Source of the DNA: an uncultured Agrobacterium sp.
Lineage (GTDB): Bacteria; Pseudomonadota; Alphaproteobacteria; Rhizobiales; Rhizobiaceae
NCBI GenBank assembly: GCA_913777615.1
Contig: CAJYTK010000007.1
Coordinates: 62,001-126,000 of the forward strand
Direction: 5' to 3'
Length of the DNA: 64,000 nt
In this document: in pieces, positions 1-6,844 of the stretch
Numbering within the stretch: the first letter of the stretch is position 1
Layout of the letters: each line of letters opens with the position of its first letter
Notes under the pieces: generated by a model
What the model saw: the letters and a program-made list of their open reading frames with translations, nothing else
What the model was told of the DNA's origin: nothing
Databases searched by the model: none
Made by a program: the position numbers and the translations under genes

Positions 1-348
1 GTTGAGCTTGGGATTGGCGCTGATCCTGTCATCGCCGATGAGTGTTCTGGCTCTGATGTGAGGGAAGAGGGCGATACTGGATTTGACTTGGGGAATGACC
101 GGGTCTGAGGCATCCGCGACGCAGAAGAGAATTTCGTAATCCGGCCAATCGAGACGAAAGGCGCTCGGAATTGTCAGAGCCGTGAAATTCTCTATGCCGC
201 GCAGTGGGATGACGAGCGATACGGGTGGTCGGCTTGTTCGGGGCACCGCCGGAGCTTCATCGAGCCGGACACGAAATGCCGTCAGAGCAATACTCACCAA
301 ATGCACGAATATGAGCGCAATCGCCACTGCGGCCAGGATGATATCCAT
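1..348 (-). CDS. GT21 ceramide glucosyltransferase-like glycosyltransferase (C-terminus cut off)
   Basis: The first 116 residues of a minus-strand gene are present; the rest lies beyond base 1. It begins with a membrane segment (about residues 3-24), typical of the N-terminal anchor of ceramide glucosyltransferases. Then comes a GT-A type start (PVSLVIPLRG, about residues 46-55) and, at the window edge, DDRISANPKLN, the first conserved motif of family GT21 (UGCG/HpnI). Proteins of this family transfer a sugar from a nucleotide sugar to ceramide, diacylglycerol or hopanoid lipids in the membrane. The acceptor cannot be told from this fragment. The start is the ATG that gives the membrane anchor. 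The gene downstream is not visible. Confidence 0.8.
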   Translation of the reverse strand, partial: MDIILAAVAIALIFVHLVSIALTAFRVRLDEAPAVPRTSRPPVSLVIPLRGIENFTALTIPSAFRLDWPDYEILFCVADASDPVIPQVKSSIALFPHIRARTLIGDDRISANPKLN

Positions 349-433
349 TTGCAACCAGCTCCAACCTCCGGTTCATCGACCCGGCGTTCCTGTCCATATC
401 GCAACTATAACGCATTCATGACAGGCGCATGTC

Positions 434-464
434 ATGAAGGGTATGACTGTCACATACCCTTCAT
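434..464. repeat. Perfect 12-bp inverted repeat upstream of the GT21 gene
   Basis: ATGAAGGGTATG at 434-445 and its exact reverse complement at 453-464 enclose a 7-base loop. It lies between the end of the gene at 523 and the start of the GT21 gene at 348, both on the minus strand. It could be a terminator for the upstream operon or an operator for the glycosyltransferase. No T-run follows on the minus strand, and a short T-rich stretch follows on the plus strand. Confidence 0.6.
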
Positions 465-522
465 TTCGTTGTGGACGGGCTGGCTTGTCGCACCTACCGT
501 TCGGTGCGCTTTATCATTTGAC

Positions 523-984
523 CTATCGTGTCATTCCCCAGACATATCCGGCCAGTGCAGCCAACCCTAGTGTAGACAGCGGGTGCTCGCGAACCTGATT
601 GGCAATCGTCTGTCTGACCGAGCGGATCTCACGTCCAGCAACCCTGCCTGAAGCCGAAACCGCTTCTTGTGCAGAGTCCGTTATTCGTCCCAGTTCCGAC
701 CGTAAAGCCTTGATCTCTCGCCTTGTATCCTCTGTCATCGGGGTGTGGGAGCGTGCTCGTACCGCAGCAAGCGCTTCGTCAACCTTGGGTGTGTCTTCCA
801 TGTCGTCCGTATTATCAGACGTCATGGTCGGCGTTGCGGTCGTCGTCATCGTATGGGAAACGGGATCGGATGCGGGAAATGTGTCCTCTAGTCCCTGCTG
901 AAGTTGCCCATCGTCCGAGCGTTGTTTCGCCTGCTCGTCGTGAAGCGACGAAACAGCGGGCGACGTGGAGTTTTGATTGGACAT
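523..984 (-). CDS. YqjD/ElaB-like (DUF883-type) membrane-anchored protein
   Basis: A 153-residue protein in three parts. The first is a polar, low-complexity N-terminus rich in Ser, Thr and Asp (1-65). The second is an amphipathic helical middle (about 80-130). The third is a single C-terminal membrane segment (about 136-152) ending GMTR. This matches the DUF883/YqjD/ElaB family, inner-membrane tail-anchored proteins that in E. coli associate with ribosomes in stationary phase. The long disordered N-terminus is longer than in E. coli YqjD, so the match is to architecture and to the GREIRSVRQTIANQVREHP region rather than to full length. It starts 46 bases after the SDR gene at 1031 and probably shares its stress-type promoter. 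Confidence 0.65.
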   Translation of the reverse strand: MSNQNSTSPAVSSLHDEQAKQRSDDGQLQQGLEDTFPASDPVSHTMTTTATPTMTSDNTDDMEDTPKVDEALAAVRARSHTPMTEDTRREIKALRSELGRITDSAQEAVSASGRVAGREIRSVRQTIANQVREHPLSTLGLAALAGYVWGMTR

Positions 985-1030
985 GTCGGTTCTCCGTCAA
1001 GATTGATCTTAATTTCGTGCCGGGTGCAAT

Positions 1031-1897
1031 TCACATCATGATCTCGCCGCCCGTCACGGGAATGACGGCTGCGGTCATGTAACTGCTGCGCTCGGACGCA
1101 AGCAGAACATACGCACCCGCCAGCTCTGCAGGTTGTCCCGCCCGCCCGATCAAGGTCTGTTCGCCGAACGATTTTGTCTTTTCCGTTCCCATGGTCGAAG
1201 GAATGAGGGGCGTCCAAATGGGGCCTGGGGCTACCGCATTGACGCGAATGCCTTTCTCGGCAACCATTCCCGCCAGTCCAGCGGTAAAGTTCAGGAGCGC
1301 GCCCTTGGTTGAGGCATAGGCTAAAAGGTGCGGCGAGGGCTGTTTCGATTGAATGGACGCCGTATTGATGATCGAGCTTCCTGCCTTCATGTGAGTTACG
1401 GCTGCTTTCGAGAGGTAGAATGGGGCGTAAATGTTGGTCTTGAAAGTTTCATCCCATTCGGCGGCATCGATATCGCCAATATCCGCATAGGTGCGTTGAA
1501 ATGCGGCATTGTTGACCAAAACATCTATTTTGCCGAATTCATTCACTGTGCGCTGCACCAGCGACTTGCAATGTTCTTCGGAGGTGATGTCGCCAGCGAT
1601 CGCTATCACTTTACGGCCCGCGTCCTCGATCCACTTCACCGTGTCGCGTGCATCCTCTTCTTCGTCGAGATAGGAAATCACAAGATCGGCGCCCTCACGT
1701 GCGAAGGCGATGGCGACGGCTTTTCCGATGCCCGAATCCGCACCGGTTATGAGAGCGACCTTACCCTCCAGCAAGCCGCTGCCTTTGTACGATTCTTCAC
1801 CGTGATCAGGCTTGGGGTCCATTTGGCGCGTCGTGCCGGGCGGTGTCTGTTTCTGTTCCGGGTAGGGTGGCGTGGGACGGCGGATATCGGCGTTCAT
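1031..1897 (-). CDS. YghA-like NAD(P)-dependent short-chain dehydrogenase
   Basis: A 288-residue SDR enzyme of the YghA/general-stress-protein-39 subgroup, recognised by its about 45-residue Pro-rich N-terminal extension before the Rossmann fold. Visible motifs are the cofactor loop TGADSGIGKAVA (about 52-63), NNAA (about 129-132), the catalytic Tyr-x-x-x-Lys in YASTK (about 194-198) and APGPIWTPL after it. Substrates in this subgroup are poorly defined; some reduce aldehydes. The gene is first in a minus-strand pair with the membrane protein at 523-984. A GGAAC-N17-GTT element lies about 30 bases upstream of the start, so general-stress expression is likely. Confidence 0.85.
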   Translation of the reverse strand: MNADIRRPTPPYPEQKQTPPGTTRQMDPKPDHGEESYKGSGLLEGKVALITGADSGIGKAVAIAFAREGADLVISYLDEEEDARDTVKWIEDAGRKVIAIAGDITSEEHCKSLVQRTVNEFGKIDVLVNNAAFQRTYADIGDIDAAEWDETFKTNIYAPFYLSKAAVTHMKAGSSIINTASIQSKQPSPHLLAYASTKGALLNFTAGLAGMVAEKGIRVNAVAPGPIWTPLIPSTMGTEKTKSFGEQTLIGRAGQPAELAGAYVLLASERSSYMTAAVIPVTGGEIMM

Positions 1898-1928
1898 CTA
1901 TGTGCTCCGTTGCTAGGTATGAAGCCCA

Positions 1929-1953
1929 AACCCGATTTTGACGTTACAGTTCC
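1929..1953 (-). promoter_or_regulatory. Putative EcfG general-stress promoter
   Basis: Read on the minus strand, GGAAC (bases 1953-1949) is followed after exactly 17 bases by GTT (1931-1929). The consensus for alphaproteobacterial EcfG/SigT sigma factors is GGAAC-N16/17-(C)GTT. The -10 here is GGGTTT rather than CGTT, so it is the weakest of the four such sites in this window. It sits upstream of the YghA-like gene starting at 1897. Confidence 0.6.
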
Positions 1954-2030
1954 CCGATCTTAAGCCTTAACCGAACGCAACGACTGTTCTTCACATTAAA
2001 CGCGTATTCCTCACAGCTTAGTTTTAGCGG

Positions 2031-2537
2031 TCACGAGCTGACCGAAACGGAGGGCAGGGAGAGCGCCCGTCTGGCCAAGTCGTCGGCGTTTTCGTTCCAT
2101 TCCAGTCCTGCGTGCCCCTTGCACCATTGGACGCTGATCATTTCGTTTTTTAAGAGGTGCAGGTCGATCAATTTCCAGATCTCCATATTGGCGACATTCC
2201 TGCTCCGGCCGCTGCCGTTCGGCGCCCGCTTTCTCCACCGGTTCGTTCTCCAAATGTGGCGCCATCTGTTGCAACCATTGACGGCATAGATGGAATCCGA
2301 CCAGATGATCGCGACCTCCCCTGCAGCATTATGCTCTAGCCAGCGGGCAGCTTCGAGTACCGCGACGAGTTCGGGCTTGCTGCTGTCGGCACATATCAAA
2401 CTGCCGCAATGGCGGGTGACCTCGGCATTATCGCGCACAACGAGCACCCCCCATCCGCCTCTTCCCGTGGAAGGGTCATAGGAGCCATCCACATAGAGGT
2501 GAAACTCACCTGGTACGGTCGGTCCGGTGTTTACCAA
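2031..2537 (-). CDS. RNase H family protein
   Basis: A 168-residue RNase H fold protein. The four carboxylates of the active site are visible: Asp in YVDGSY (about 18), Glu in ELVAVLEA (about 57), Asp in WSDSIYAV (about 80) and Asp in ENADDLA (about 155). The His of KGHAGLEWNE (about 146) is also present. It should cleave RNA in RNA-DNA hybrids. It is somewhat divergent from housekeeping RnhA, with a short N-terminal lead, so it may be an accessory RNase HI. Its neighbours give no pathway. The start chosen is the ATG at 2537, close to the fold. Confidence 0.85.
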   Translation of the reverse strand: MVNTGPTVPGEFHLYVDGSYDPSTGRGGWGVLVVRDNAEVTRHCGSLICADSSKPELVAVLEAARWLEHNAAGEVAIIWSDSIYAVNGCNRWRHIWRTNRWRKRAPNGSGRSRNVANMEIWKLIDLHLLKNEMISVQWCKGHAGLEWNENADDLARRALSLPSVSVSS

Positions 2538-2698
2538 AGGAGTGACCTTTCTAAAGCCTGAGCATCAATCTCGAGCGTGATCGTTTTGTCGTGTCTCGCC
2601 GCTGTTGGTCTACTCTCTAAAGAATACATGCAGGCTAATTCCAGATTGCCCATTTTCGCATCAATATTCGCCAGGCAATATCGTCTATCCCGGTTAAG

Positions 2699-2718
2699 GT
2701 ATGCAACTATGCATACCT
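2699..2718. repeat. Inverted repeat upstream of the hairpin array
   Basis: GGTATGC at 2699-2705 and GCATACC at 2712-2718 form a perfect 7-bp dyad with a 6-base spacer. It lies about 55 bases before the first CCTCCTCCC hairpin. It may be an operator or part of the 5' end of the small RNA transcript. The surrounding stretch 2538-2771 has no convincing gene, and I could not assign a promoter with confidence. Confidence 0.4.
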
Positions 2719-2771
2719 CTCTTGCGATAAACGGCATTTATCTCAGGGAAGGGACAGAATATACATTGGTC

Positions 2772-2927
2772 ATCGAAGCGATGCACCTCCTCCCGCAGAG
2801 CTTCGATACGCGAATGTCCTTATCCTCCTCCCAAAGGGCATTTGCTGGAATGGCAACACTCCTCCTCCCAGTTGCCATTCGGTTCTTTTCGAAAGCCTGC
2901 CGCACCTCCTCCCGCGGCAGGCTTTTT
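2772..2927 (+). ncRNA. Array of four CCTCCTCCC-loop hairpins ('cuckoo'-type small RNA)
   Basis: Four stem-loops in 156 bases each present CCTCCTCCC in the loop. The stems are 2772-2779/2800-2807 (8 bp, perfect), 2813-2821/2834-2842 (9 bp with one U-G pair), 2848-2857/2871-2880 (10 bp, perfect) and 2892-2903/2914-2925 (12 bp, perfect). The last runs into TTTTT at 2923-2927, so it doubles as the Rho-independent terminator and fixes the plus strand as the transcribed one. CCUCCUCCC is an anti-Shine-Dalgarno sequence. The described cuckoo RNAs of alphaproteobacteria, including the CcsR RNAs of Rhodobacter, have this architecture and bind ribosome-binding sites or mimic such binding. No DUF1127 gene, the common partner in Rhodobacter, was seen upstream. 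The promoter and exact 5' end are unknown. Confidence 0.85.
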
Positions 2928-2931
2928 CGAT

Positions 2932-3219
2932 TCAGGCGGTCTTTTTCTTGCGTATGGTCAGGAAGGTCACCACCGCCGCCAGAAGCCCGTACATCGTCCA
3001 TTTGAACGGAAGAACGTCCGCAGTTTCGCTTCGGATGGGTAAAACCGCGATGGTGCCAGGTGAGGATTCATAACCTGGCTTGCCTTCAGCCTTCGCCTGC
3101 TCGATCTGTTGTGGTGAGACCACCCATTCGGCGCCTTGTGATTTATCAAGCATCATGAATGCGGTCCCAACCGCGATGCCGACGACGAGGGCGATAATCA
3201 AGCTTCTTAAATTCTGCAT
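2932..3219 (-). CDS. Small two-segment membrane protein, unknown function
   Basis: A 95-residue protein with a membrane segment at about 5-24, a polar loop containing SPQQIEQAKAEGKPGYE (about 35-51) and a second membrane segment at about 73-89, followed by a basic tail RKKKTA. I do not recognise a family. The start has a good ribosome-binding site (AGGAGTG, 4 bases before ATG). The stop lies 4 bases from the end of the convergent small-RNA terminator, so the two transcripts meet head-on. The SD of this gene (GGAG) could in principle pair with CCUCCUCCC loops. Confidence 0.65.
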   Translation of the reverse strand: MQNLRSLIIALVVGIAVGTAFMMLDKSQGAEWVVSPQQIEQAKAEGKPGYESSPGTIAVLPIRSETADVLPFKWTMYGLLAAVVTFLTIRKKKTA

Positions 3220-3223
3220 GTGT

Positions 3224-3244
3224 CACTCCTGATTGCACGGAGTG
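3224..3244 (-). promoter_or_regulatory. Short hairpin that would enclose the SD of the gene at 2932-3219
   Basis: On the minus strand CACTCC (3244-3239) can pair with GGAGTG (3229-3224), a 6-bp stem with a 9-base loop. The 3' arm is the ribosome-binding site of the small membrane protein gene, so the fold would hide it. The stem is short and its significance is uncertain. Confidence 0.35.
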
Positions 3245-3334
3245 TCTATTTTTCTCGTTGTCCGTATGCAAGCCGATGACAACGGGAATATCGCCTGTCA
3301 TTTTGGCCAGCGTCGTTGTAGGGCCAGAGCAAGT

Positions 3335-3376
3335 CTAAAGCGCATGTCGATCTTTGGGGACGCTCACGCGCTTTAG
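3335..3376. repeat. Inverted repeat CTAAAGCGC...GCGCTTTAG in the 3245-3486 spacer
   Basis: A perfect 9-bp inverted repeat (3335-3343 and 3368-3376) lies in an otherwise gene-free spacer between two minus-strand genes and is followed on the plus strand by GTTTTGG. Short dyads of the form TAAAGCGC...GCGCTTTA are common between genes in Rhizobiales. It may be a dispersed intergenic element or a terminator for the gene at 3487. Nothing else was seen in this spacer. Confidence 0.45.
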
Positions 3377-3486
3377 GTTTTGGCTTTATTGCAGCGGATG
3401 TCGCTTAGTTGTTATACGCTTTTTGGCGACCTGCTTTTAGGCGCGGTGATATGCAACGCCGCTTGGTAGGCTGCGAACACGCACCA

Positions 3487-4314
3487 TTACTTCCGCAGGA
3501 AATTAAGCAGATCCGAGGTGAGACGCGGACCGTCCGTCTCGCTTAATCCATGGGGAGCTCCGTCATATTCGATGAGGAGTGATTGTTGGATACCTGCTGC
3601 CGCGGCGCGCGCTGACGCGTCGATCGGAACGGTCTTATCGGACGTTCCGTGAATGATGAGCGTTGGTACGCGGAAGTGAGACATGTCCGGGCGAAAGTCC
3701 GTGGTCGCGAAGGCTTGGGCGCAGGCGAGGGTCGGTTTCAGTCCTGCGGTCATAGCGATTGCCGTAGCCGTGGCGATGACTTCATCGCTGACAGGCTGGG
3801 AAAGAAGTCCGACACCGAAAAACTGCGGAAAGAATGTCGACTTGAAGAAATGTGCCCGGTCTTTCTTGATGCCGTCGGCAATCTCGTCGAAAACCTTCTC
3901 CGGCGTTCCTTCGGGATTATCTTCCGTTTTCAACATGTAAGGAACGACAGACGCAATCAGCGCTGCAGAGACTACGCCTTTTCCGCCATGCCTGCTCATA
4001 TAGCGGGCGACCTCGCCGCCACCCATGGAAAAGCCGACGAGGCTCACATTTTCTGTCGCGCCGAGCGCCTGCATCACATCGGCAAGATCGTCTGCCAAGC
4101 CATCATATGTGTAACCGTTCCATGGTTGACCGGATCTGCCGAAGCCGCGCCGATCATAGGCGATTGCCCGGTAGCCGGCCTCGGCTAGCGCCATGGCTTG
4201 AGCATCCCACATATCTGATGAGAGTGGCCAGCCATGCAGCAATATGACCGGGCGTCCTTCACCCCATTCCTTTACGTAGATATCTGTGCCGTCGCGCGTC
4301 TTTACATAGGCCAT
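3487..4314 (-). CDS. Alpha/beta hydrolase, non-haem haloperoxidase/esterase type
   Basis: A 275-residue single-domain alpha/beta hydrolase. The catalytic triad is visible: Ser96 in GFSMGG, Asp226 in HGTSDKTVP and His255 in GAPHGL. The oxyanion-hole stretch LLHGWPLSS (25-33) is also present. The sequence is typical of cofactor-free chloroperoxidases and aryl esterases, cytoplasmic enzymes that hydrolyse esters and can form peracids. The natural substrate is unknown. It appears to stand alone and has a very good EcfG-type promoter just upstream, so it is probably a general-stress gene. The SD is AGGAG before ATG 4314. Confidence 0.88.
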   Translation of the reverse strand: MAYVKTRDGTDIYVKEWGEGRPVILLHGWPLSSDMWDAQAMALAEAGYRAIAYDRRGFGRSGQPWNGYTYDGLADDLADVMQALGATENVSLVGFSMGGGEVARYMSRHGGKGVVSAALIASVVPYMLKTEDNPEGTPEKVFDEIADGIKKDRAHFFKSTFFPQFFGVGLLSQPVSDEVIATATAIAMTAGLKPTLACAQAFATTDFRPDMSHFRVPTLIIHGTSDKTVPIDASARAAAAGIQQSLLIEYDGAPHGLSETDGPRLTSDLLNFLRK

Positions 4315-4340
4315 ATCGATCTCCTTTTCTGGCTGGAGTG

Positions 4341-4365
4341 AACGGCTGTCTGAGGCGGCGGTTCC
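4341..4365 (-). promoter_or_regulatory. Putative EcfG general-stress promoter
   Basis: On the minus strand GGAACC (4365-4360) is followed by CGTT (4344-4341). GGAAC and GTT are separated by exactly 17 bases, a full match to the EcfG consensus. It ends about 27 bases before the start codon of the hydrolase at 4314. Confidence 0.75.
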
Positions 4366-4527
4366 TGATGAGAGCAGATATCAGATCGTCTGCGCCAATT
4401 CTGGCCGATATCTGAACGGCGGGAGAGCCCGCAGTATCAATATGTTTTGATACCGCTTTTAAAATATCGCAATTTTGCCCCAGAATAAGATAAGACGCGT
4501 ATGTGGAATAATAAGGAACATGTCGGG

Positions 4528-6618
4528 ATGCGCTTCAAGCCCCTTTTCGTCGGCCTTCTCATCGGAGTTGCCTCTGTCGCGCAGGCACGCGAACCCTCGC
4601 GCCTGCCTGTGCTGGAGCCGACTGCACCCCAGGCTGAAGCGGCCCTTCTCAGCGCACAGTTTCTTGAGCGTTATGCCTACCGTCCGGTGCCGCTAGACGA
4701 TGCGCTCTCGATCAAGATAATGAACAAGTATATTAAGTCGCTCGATCCCGACCGCATGCTGTTCACACAGGCCGACATCGAAAGTTTTGCCAAGCAGAGC
4801 AAAAAACTGGATGACGCGATCGTCGACAAGAATCTCAAGATTCCTTTTTCGATGTTCGATATCTACAATCAACGCGTGACGGAGCGCATGACTTATGCGC
4901 GCAGTCTGTTGAAAGACGGCTTCGATTTCACCGTGCAGGAAGATTATCCGCTGTCGCGCGAAGATGCGCCCTGGGCGAAGACTGAAGAGCAGGCAAACGA
5001 GCTTTGGCGCAAGCGGGTTAAAAGCGACTGGTTGAGGCTGAAGCTTGCCGATCAGGACGATGCGAAGATCCGCGACACGCTCGACAAGCGCTACAAGAAT
5101 ATCCTCGACCGCGTCGATACCTATAAGGGTGATGACGTGTTCCAATCCTTCATGGCGGCGTTCACCACTGCGGTCGATCCGCACACGGATTATTTCAGCG
5201 CCAAGGCATCTGCTGAGTTCGACATTTCGATGAAGCTCTCCCTCGTCGGCATCGGTGCCGTGCTGCAGGAACGTGATGGCTATACGACGATCCGGGAACT
5301 GGTTGCCGGTGGCCCGGCTCAACTGTCCGGCAAGCTTGCCGTCGGAGATCGTATCATCGGCGTCGGTCAGGGCGAAGAAGGGTCGATTAAAGAGGTCGTC
5401 GGTACGCGTCTCGATGAAGTCGTCCAGATGATTCGTGGTGAGGTCGGGTCGGTCGTGAGATTGGACATTCTTCCCGCCGATGCTGGCAATGCCAGCGGAC
5501 ACCGGGTCATCAGTCTGGTGAGAGATAAGGTCAGCCTGGAAAAACAGGCGGCAAAAAAGTCCGTCGTTCCGGTTAAGCTTGGAGACCGGACTTTGAAGAT
5601 CGGCGTCATCGCTTTGCCGACATTCTACGAGGATTTCGATGCACGCCGCAACGGCGACAAGGATTACAGGAGCGCCAGCCGCGACGTCGAGAAACTTCTT
5701 GGCGAGTTGAAGCAGGAGCAGGTCGATGGCATCGTGGTAGACCTCCGCGATAATGGCGGCGGATCGTTGACGGAGGCTATCGATCTGACTGGCCTGTTCA
5801 CCGGCAAAGGTCCGGTTGTCCAACAACGCAATGCCGCCGGCAAGGTAGAGGTGGAAAGCGATAACATCGCTGCCCCGGTATGGGACGGACCGCTCGGCGT
5901 TTTGATCAATCGCGGGTCGGCTTCAGCGTCGGAGATTTTTGCCGCAGCGATCCAGGATTATGGCCGCGGCGTGATCGTCGGTGATCCAAGCTTCGGTAAG
6001 GGAACTGTGCAGACGGTGGTCGATCTCGACAAGGTGGCGGGCAAGCAGGAGCCAGAGCTTGGCCAGCTCAAACTTACGATTGCGCAGTTCTTCAGAATTG
6101 ATGGTGGGACGACCCAGTTGCGCGGTGTGACGCCCGATATCGCTACCCCCGGCGTGCTCGACCCAAAGACTTTGGGCGAATCGAGCTACGATAACGCATT
6201 GCCCTGGACGACGATCAAGCCCGCCAAGTACAGCAAACTGGGCGACATGGCCGGCCTCGTGCCTCAGCTGGAAAGTCGTCACGAAGCGCGGGTGAAAGAC
6301 GATAAGGACTATCAACGCTTTGTCGCCGATGTGGCAGAGTTGAAAGCGGAGCGGGAAAAGAAGACTATATCCCTCAACGAGGCAGAGCGTCGCAAGGAGA
6401 TGGCGGCGGTGGCTGCCAAATTGAAGGCGCGTCAGGATGAAGGTGGAGACGTCCTTCCGAAAGATGATGGTCTTCAGGCAAATGAGCGCAGCCTCAGCGC
6501 CAACCTCGCGCTCGAAAATGCGCGCAAGAATGCCAAAGACGTTCTCCAGACCGAGGCGGCTGCGATCGTTGCCGATGTGGCCGATCTCGCACCAGGAAAA
6601 CAGCGGGCCGCGCGATAA
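4528..6618 (+). CDS. prc: Tail-specific carboxy-terminal processing protease (Prc/Tsp)
   Basis: An S41-family periplasmic protease of 696 residues. It degrades or trims proteins with apolar C-termini and acts in envelope protein quality control. Order: signal peptide (about 1-19, cleavage after AQA), Tsp N-terminal domain, PDZ domain (about 220-310), S41 protease core, and a C-terminal DUF3340-type helical region (about 520-690). The Ser-Lys dyad is seen as Ser466 in SASASE and Lys491 in FGKGTVQ. The start chosen is ATG 4528, which has AAGGAA about 10 bases upstream and opens directly into the signal peptide. ATG 4501 is in frame but has no SD. It stands alone and ends at a terminator. Confidence 0.92.
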   Translation: MRFKPLFVGLLIGVASVAQAREPSRLPVLEPTAPQAEAALLSAQFLERYAYRPVPLDDALSIKIMNKYIKSLDPDRMLFTQADIESFAKQSKKLDDAIVDKNLKIPFSMFDIYNQRVTERMTYARSLLKDGFDFTVQEDYPLSREDAPWAKTEEQANELWRKRVKSDWLRLKLADQDDAKIRDTLDKRYKNILDRVDTYKGDDVFQSFMAAFTTAVDPHTDYFSAKASAEFDISMKLSLVGIGAVLQERDGYTTIRELVAGGPAQLSGKLAVGDRIIGVGQGEEGSIKEVVGTRLDEVVQMIRGEVGSVVRLDILPADAGNASGHRVISLVRDKVSLEKQAAKKSVVPVKLGDRTLKIGVIALPTFYEDFDARRNGDKDYRSASRDVEKLLGELKQEQVDGIVVDLRDNGGGSLTEAIDLTGLFTGKGPVVQQRNAAGKVEVESDNIAAPVWDGPLGVLINRGSASASEIFAAAIQDYGRGVIVGDPSFGKGTVQTVVDLDKVAGKQEPELGQLKLTIAQFFRIDGGTTQLRGVTPDIATPGVLDPKTLGESSYDNALPWTTIKPAKYSKLGDMAGLVPQLESRHEARVKDDKDYQRFVADVAELKAEREKKTISLNEAERRKEMAAVAAKLKARQDEGGDVLPKDDGLQANERSLSANLALENARKNAKDVLQTEAAAIVADVADLAPGKQRAAR

Positions 6619-6639
6619 TTCCAGAATCGGGTGAGTGAG

Positions 6640-6664
6640 CGGGTCATCCGACCCGTTTCTCTCG
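6640..6664 (+). terminator. Terminator of the Prc gene
   Basis: CGGGTC (6640-6645) pairs with GACCCG (6650-6655) across a 4-base loop and is followed by TTTCTCTC. It starts 21 bases after the protease stop codon. Confidence 0.6.
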
Positions 6665-6734
6665 CCGCTGAATAGGAACTGGTTGCACGGAATTCTTCAT
6701 TTCGGCGATTTCCCGGCTTGATGCCGAGCTGCGC

Positions 6735-6762
6735 AGGGCTAACGCGTAAATGCGTTAACCCT
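6735..6762. repeat. Interrupted inverted repeat before the diguanylate cyclase gene
   Basis: AGGGCTAACGC and GCGTTAACCCT pair over 11 positions with one C-A mismatch and a 6-base loop. It lies 83 bases before the chosen start at 6845 and could be an operator. No promoter could be assigned with confidence. Confidence 0.35.
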
Positions 6763-6844
6763 GTCGAGATTATCGTTCTGACCGATAACAGTCCGTGAAG
6801 GGTCACTGAGATAGATTTGTCGCGTGTTGCAAACGGAATTTCCT

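Noticed and set aside
2786-2913. CCTCCTCCC repeats as a CRISPR array
   Set aside because: The repeat is only 9 bases and sits in loops of distinct hairpins; no cas genes are present.
2577-3005. 142-codon plus-strand frame across the hairpin array
   Set aside because: It runs through all four stem-loops and the terminator and has no SD or family features; the RNA structure explains the sequence better.
3335-3376. Inverted repeat as the end of a mobile element
   Set aside because: Only 9 bp, single occurrence noticed here, no target duplication or transposase; more like a dispersed intergenic dyad.
4693-5826. 377-codon minus-strand frame inside the Prc gene
   Set aside because: Antisense to a certain protease gene; composition is a shadow of the coding frame.
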